A program made the position numbers and the translations under genes. Positions 30,890-33,094 of a stretch of 33,094 bases of DNA are shown one piece after another. Under the pieces are notes generated by a model. It worked only from the letters and a program-made list of their open reading frames with translations. It was not told where the DNA came from and did not search any database. Position 1 is the stretch's first letter; the number at the start of each line of letters is the position of its first letter. Origin of the DNA: a virus; IMG/VR virus record IMGVR_UViG_3300010885_022219, positions 1-33,094 of that record, one strand, 5' to 3'.

Positions 30890-30892
30890 ATA
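30886..30892 (+). promoter_or_regulatory. Late promoter motif TTAAATA of the 30900 gene
   Basis: TTAAATA, 7 bases (ctattag) before the ATG at 30900. It contains the stop codon of the 30296 gene. Confidence 0.6.
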
Positions 30893-30899
30893 CTATTAG

Positions 30900-31592
30900 A
30901 TGCCACTCGAAACTAGAAAAAATAGTTTAGTAAATAATTTCCTAGATTTACTAGGAACATATTGGGCTTATAATCTCTCATTAAAGACACAATGGGGGAT
31001 TATAATTCAACCCGATTCTAATAATAATTTATTTTCTATAATAAGAGATTATACTGACATAGATATAAATGGATTTTATATAGATCCACAAATTCAAAGT
31101 AAATTACTTAATGAAAAGACCCAACCCAACATAGATGGGCTGGGTCTTTATTTTGCTCAAACAGTCAAGATGCCAAAAGAGTCCGTTACGGTGGCTAGCA
31201 TGGGCGTGGAGGGCATGGGAGGTTATTTGAAGGGTGTAGTAGCGGGAGATAGATTAGACATGCAAGGAAGGCATTTAAGCATTGATTTCTTAGAAACAAA
31301 TTTAGATTTTACCGAAGGATTAATCCGTCCTTGGATAATTACAGCGGCATATAAAGGATTAATTTCTACAAGAAATGATTCTATAAAAGCTACAATTATT
31401 GTAAATGAATATACAAGACAGAGTTCAAAATCTGACAAGCCTTTGAGAATACAACACACTTTTACTGGATGCGTTCCGATAGATTTACAAGAAAAAACTT
31501 TAAAATATGACACAGAAGAAGTGACGACAAATTCTGTAACTTGGGTATATAATCATTATACTTATAAAGTAGACCCAACTTACCAGAGTTAA
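30900..31592 (+). CDS. Second tail-tube-like protein downstream of gp19 (230 aa)
   Basis: A 230-residue protein with a gp19-type fold pattern: YFAQTVKMPKESVTVASMGV, LSIDFLETNLDFTEGLIRPW, then ATIIVNEYTRQS and the closing strand SVTWVYNHYTYKV. It is larger than gp19 and has an N-terminal extension of about 70 residues (NSLVNNFLDLLGTYWAYNLS). It may be the tube initiator (gp54-like), a tail tube cap or a baseplate tube protein such as gp48. A terminator-like hairpin lies inside its coding sequence. The following baseplate protein gene starts 5 bases after its stop. Confidence 0.65.
   Translation: MPLETRKNSLVNNFLDLLGTYWAYNLSLKTQWGIIIQPDSNNNLFSIIRDYTDIDINGFYIDPQIQSKLLNEKTQPNIDGLGLYFAQTVKMPKESVTVASMGVEGMGGYLKGVVAGDRLDMQGRHLSIDFLETNLDFTEGLIRPWIITAAYKGLISTRNDSIKATIIVNEYTRQSSKSDKPLRIQHTFTGCVPIDLQEKTLKYDTEEVTTNSVTWVYNHYTYKVDPTYQS
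31115..31155 (+). terminator. Terminator-like hairpin inside a coding sequence
   Basis: aaagaccca-a-ccca (31115-31128) pairs with tggg-c-tgggtcttt (31136-31149), a 13-bp stem with one mismatch and a 7-base loop, then attttg. It is the strongest GC-rich hairpin within a gene here and has both flanking A and T runs. It could be an attenuator or a decay barrier rather than a full terminator. Confidence 0.5.
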
Positions 31593-31597
31593 TATTA

Positions 31598-32500
31598 ATG
31601 AACTTTTCAACAAAACTATTTCTTCCTATTTTAAAAAAAGAAATTAGAATAGAACCGATTTGTAATCGTTATTATTTTAATTTAATTAAGTATATAACAA
31701 ATGACGACGAAGAAGGAATTAAAGATTATTTAGAATATATAATATCACAAATAGTTGTCGATAAAGATATTATAAATGATCTTTCAAATTTAGAAAAATT
31801 TTTAATTTTAATTAGTAGTAAATCTTTTTCATCTGGAAATAAAATACAAATATCGGGAGAAAATCAAGTAAAAACCGATATATTAATATCATCTATAATT
31901 AAAAATATATTAACAAATATAGAAAATTACGATTTTAATAATACTATAATTATAGATAATATTCAAATTAATTTAAATTTACCAAAAAAAATAAAGTTAA
32001 AAGACGAAGAAGACATTTATAAAGAAATAATAAATGAAATTAAAATAGACGAAGAATCTATTAAGTTTTTTTTGTTGACAGATTTTGAAAAGAATGCTAT
32101 AATAAACTCAATTCCTATTTCTCTTAATAATTACATTTTACAATATATTAAAAAAATTCAAGAAACTCTTGATAAAATTGTAATATTATTTGGAGGAGAA
32201 AAACGAGGATTTGCTGATCTAAAATTAAATGTATTTGATAATTCTTTATTTTATTTTTTAAAATCACTATTTAATGATGATTTAAAAAATTTTTACGAAT
32301 TACAATTTATATTAATTAATAAAATATCTTTTACATACGATCATTTTTTATCATTAACTCCAAATGATTGTAAAATTTTTATAAATTTATACAACGAAGA
32401 TATTAAAAAACAACAAGAAGAACAAAAGAGTAGCAATGCTTCTATGCCTTCTCTTCCTTCTATGCCCAGAATGCCATCGATGCCTTCTATTCCTAAATAA
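31598..32500 (+). CDS. Baseplate hub assembly protein (gp51/gp26-like) (300 aa)
   Basis: A 300-residue, Lys/Ile-rich, mostly helical protein. Beginning NFSTKLFLPILKKEIRIEPI and ending FLSLTPNDCKIFINLYNEDI followed by KKQQEEQKSS, it follows my memory of the T4 gp26/gp51-like baseplate hub assembly proteins, where the L.P.[DC][CR].I motif and a KQxEE tail close the domain. Assignment to gp51 or gp26 is uncertain. The C-terminal tail (SNASMPSLPSMPRMPSMPSI) contains five Met-Pro units in a row, an unusual proline repeat that may interact with a partner. The next gene follows in 37 bases. Confidence 0.6.
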   Translation: MNFSTKLFLPILKKEIRIEPICNRYYFNLIKYITNDDEEGIKDYLEYIISQIVVDKDIINDLSNLEKFLILISSKSFSSGNKIQISGENQVKTDILISSIIKNILTNIENYDFNNTIIIDNIQINLNLPKKIKLKDEEDIYKEIINEIKIDEESIKFFLLTDFEKNAIINSIPISLNNYILQYIKKIQETLDKIVILFGGEKRGFADLKLNVFDNSLFYFLKSLFNDDLKNFYELQFILINKISFTYDHFLSLTPNDCKIFINLYNEDIKKQQEEQKSSNASMPSLPSMPRMPSMPSIPK

Positions 32501-32537
32501 TTTATTGTAATTTTAACTTTTTTGATTAAATTAATAT

Positions 32538-33094
32538 ATGAGTGTTTCTAACATTTTATCAAAATTAAAACAAATTAACGATTCAAATTTGGTTACAGTG
32601 TATGTACCATCTGCTGAAAAACTTTTATCTTTCAAGCCTTTGTCCGTTAAGCAACAAAAAGATTTGATAAAAAGTGGTTTAGACGGGGCGATGGCAGGAA
32701 TTACTATAACTAATGTTATTAATCAGATCATTTTAGACAATTCTGTCGAAAAGCATGATTTTTTAGTTACTGATAAGTATCCAATTATTCTTTCTTTGAG
32801 AAGACAATCTTTTGGAAATTTGGTAAAAATAAAAGAAGAAGAAAAAGAAACTGTATATGATTTGGATGAAATTCTTTCTAAAAAATTAACCTACTCGCAA
32901 GAAGGATCTGCCATAATTGGTTTAGCAAATACAACACTAAAAGCTCATTTGAATTTAGTTTCTTTAGAAGAGGATACTAAAATTAACAATATTCAAGTAG
33001 AAAAAACAAGGAAAAATAAAGACGAAGAAATTAGTGATACTGTAGGTTCTTTGTTTGTTTATGAAATTGTTAAATTTATTTCAAAAATTGAAAT
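32538..33094 (+). CDS. Baseplate hub assembly protein, N-terminal part (partial)
   Basis: An open frame of 185 codons that runs off the window. The start MSVSNILSKLKQINDSNLVT is followed by VYVPSAEKLLSFKPLSVKQQ and then KDLIKSGLDGAMAGITITNV. From memory, this [FL]xPLxVKQQK..LL motif is typical of T4-like gp26/gp51-type baseplate proteins, as is the preceding gene, and the pair fits baseplate hub assembly. It begins with the ATG at 32538 behind a weak TTAAATT. The C-terminus is outside the window. Function is therefore only probable. Confidence 0.6.
   Translation, partial: MSVSNILSKLKQINDSNLVTVYVPSAEKLLSFKPLSVKQQKDLIKSGLDGAMAGITITNVINQIILDNSVEKHDFLVTDKYPIILSLRRQSFGNLVKIKEEEKETVYDLDEILSKKLTYSQEGSAIIGLANTTLKAHLNLVSLEEDTKINNIQVEKTRKNKDEEISDTVGSLFVYEIVKFISKIE

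Noticed and set aside
1-33094. tRNA genes, integrase or lysogeny genes
   Set aside because: I saw no cloverleaf with a GTTCRA-type arm in the intergenic gaps and no recombinase or repressor; the gaps are all under 300 bases and hold promoters or terminators.

Overview
This window looks like part of the genome of a strictly lytic, T4-like contractile-tailed phage (myovirus) with very AT-rich DNA. The evidence is an almost complete T4-type replication set (gp46-like ATPase end, family B DNA polymerase, UvsX recombinase, gp32-like ssDNA-binding protein, gp45-like sliding clamp, gp61-like primase) together with a T4-type morphogenesis set (gp17-like terminase, gp18-like sheath, gp19-like tube proteins, baseplate assembly proteins, several fibre and adhesin genes). 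Several small proteins look like those of marine T4-like phages of cyanobacteria and Pelagibacter (from memory, not searched). No photosynthesis genes, tRNA genes, integrase or CRISPR array were seen. The host cannot be named from the sequence.

Layout. Bases 1-14267 are mostly rightward replication genes: gp46-like end, a leftward small gene, a glycosyltransferase, DNA polymerase with a 464-residue intein, a small conserved gene, uvsX, then a leftward acidic protein, a second glycosyltransferase, two overlapping small ORFs, ssb, a small gene, the sliding clamp, four small genes and primase. A leftward free-standing nuclease gene, probably a homing endonuclease, sits at 14268-15125. Bases 15173-17090 hold small genes of unknown function. 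Bases 17087-24910 are a fibre and virion block, mostly leftward (cadherin-like protein, repeat fibre, lectin-like protein, neck-like protein, two candidate head proteins), with a rightward fibre and an Ig-like protein inside it. Bases 24984-33094 are a rightward module of terminase, tube-like protein, giant sheath, two more tube-like proteins and two baseplate assembly proteins, the last one cut by the window edge.

The most striking feature is the promoter arrangement. Replication genes carry a sigma70-like promoter with an extended -10 (TTGNNN, 16-18 bases, TGGTANAAT) that ends only 6-12 bases before the start codon. Structural genes on both strands carry a T4/cyanophage-type late motif (CTAAATA, TTAAATA, GTAAATA or TATAAATA) that ends mostly 5-7 bases before the start codon. 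Ribosome-binding sites are largely missing. If initiation occurs at the usual distance, most of these mRNAs would be leaderless or nearly so. The two promoter classes also sort unknown genes into early/replicative and late/virion groups.

Other notable points are an intein placed inside the exonuclease II motif of the polymerase, three tail-tube-like paralogues, an oversized sheath with an internally duplicated insertion, and a set of lectin-, Ig- and cadherin-like proteins that may form the host-recognition apparatus.
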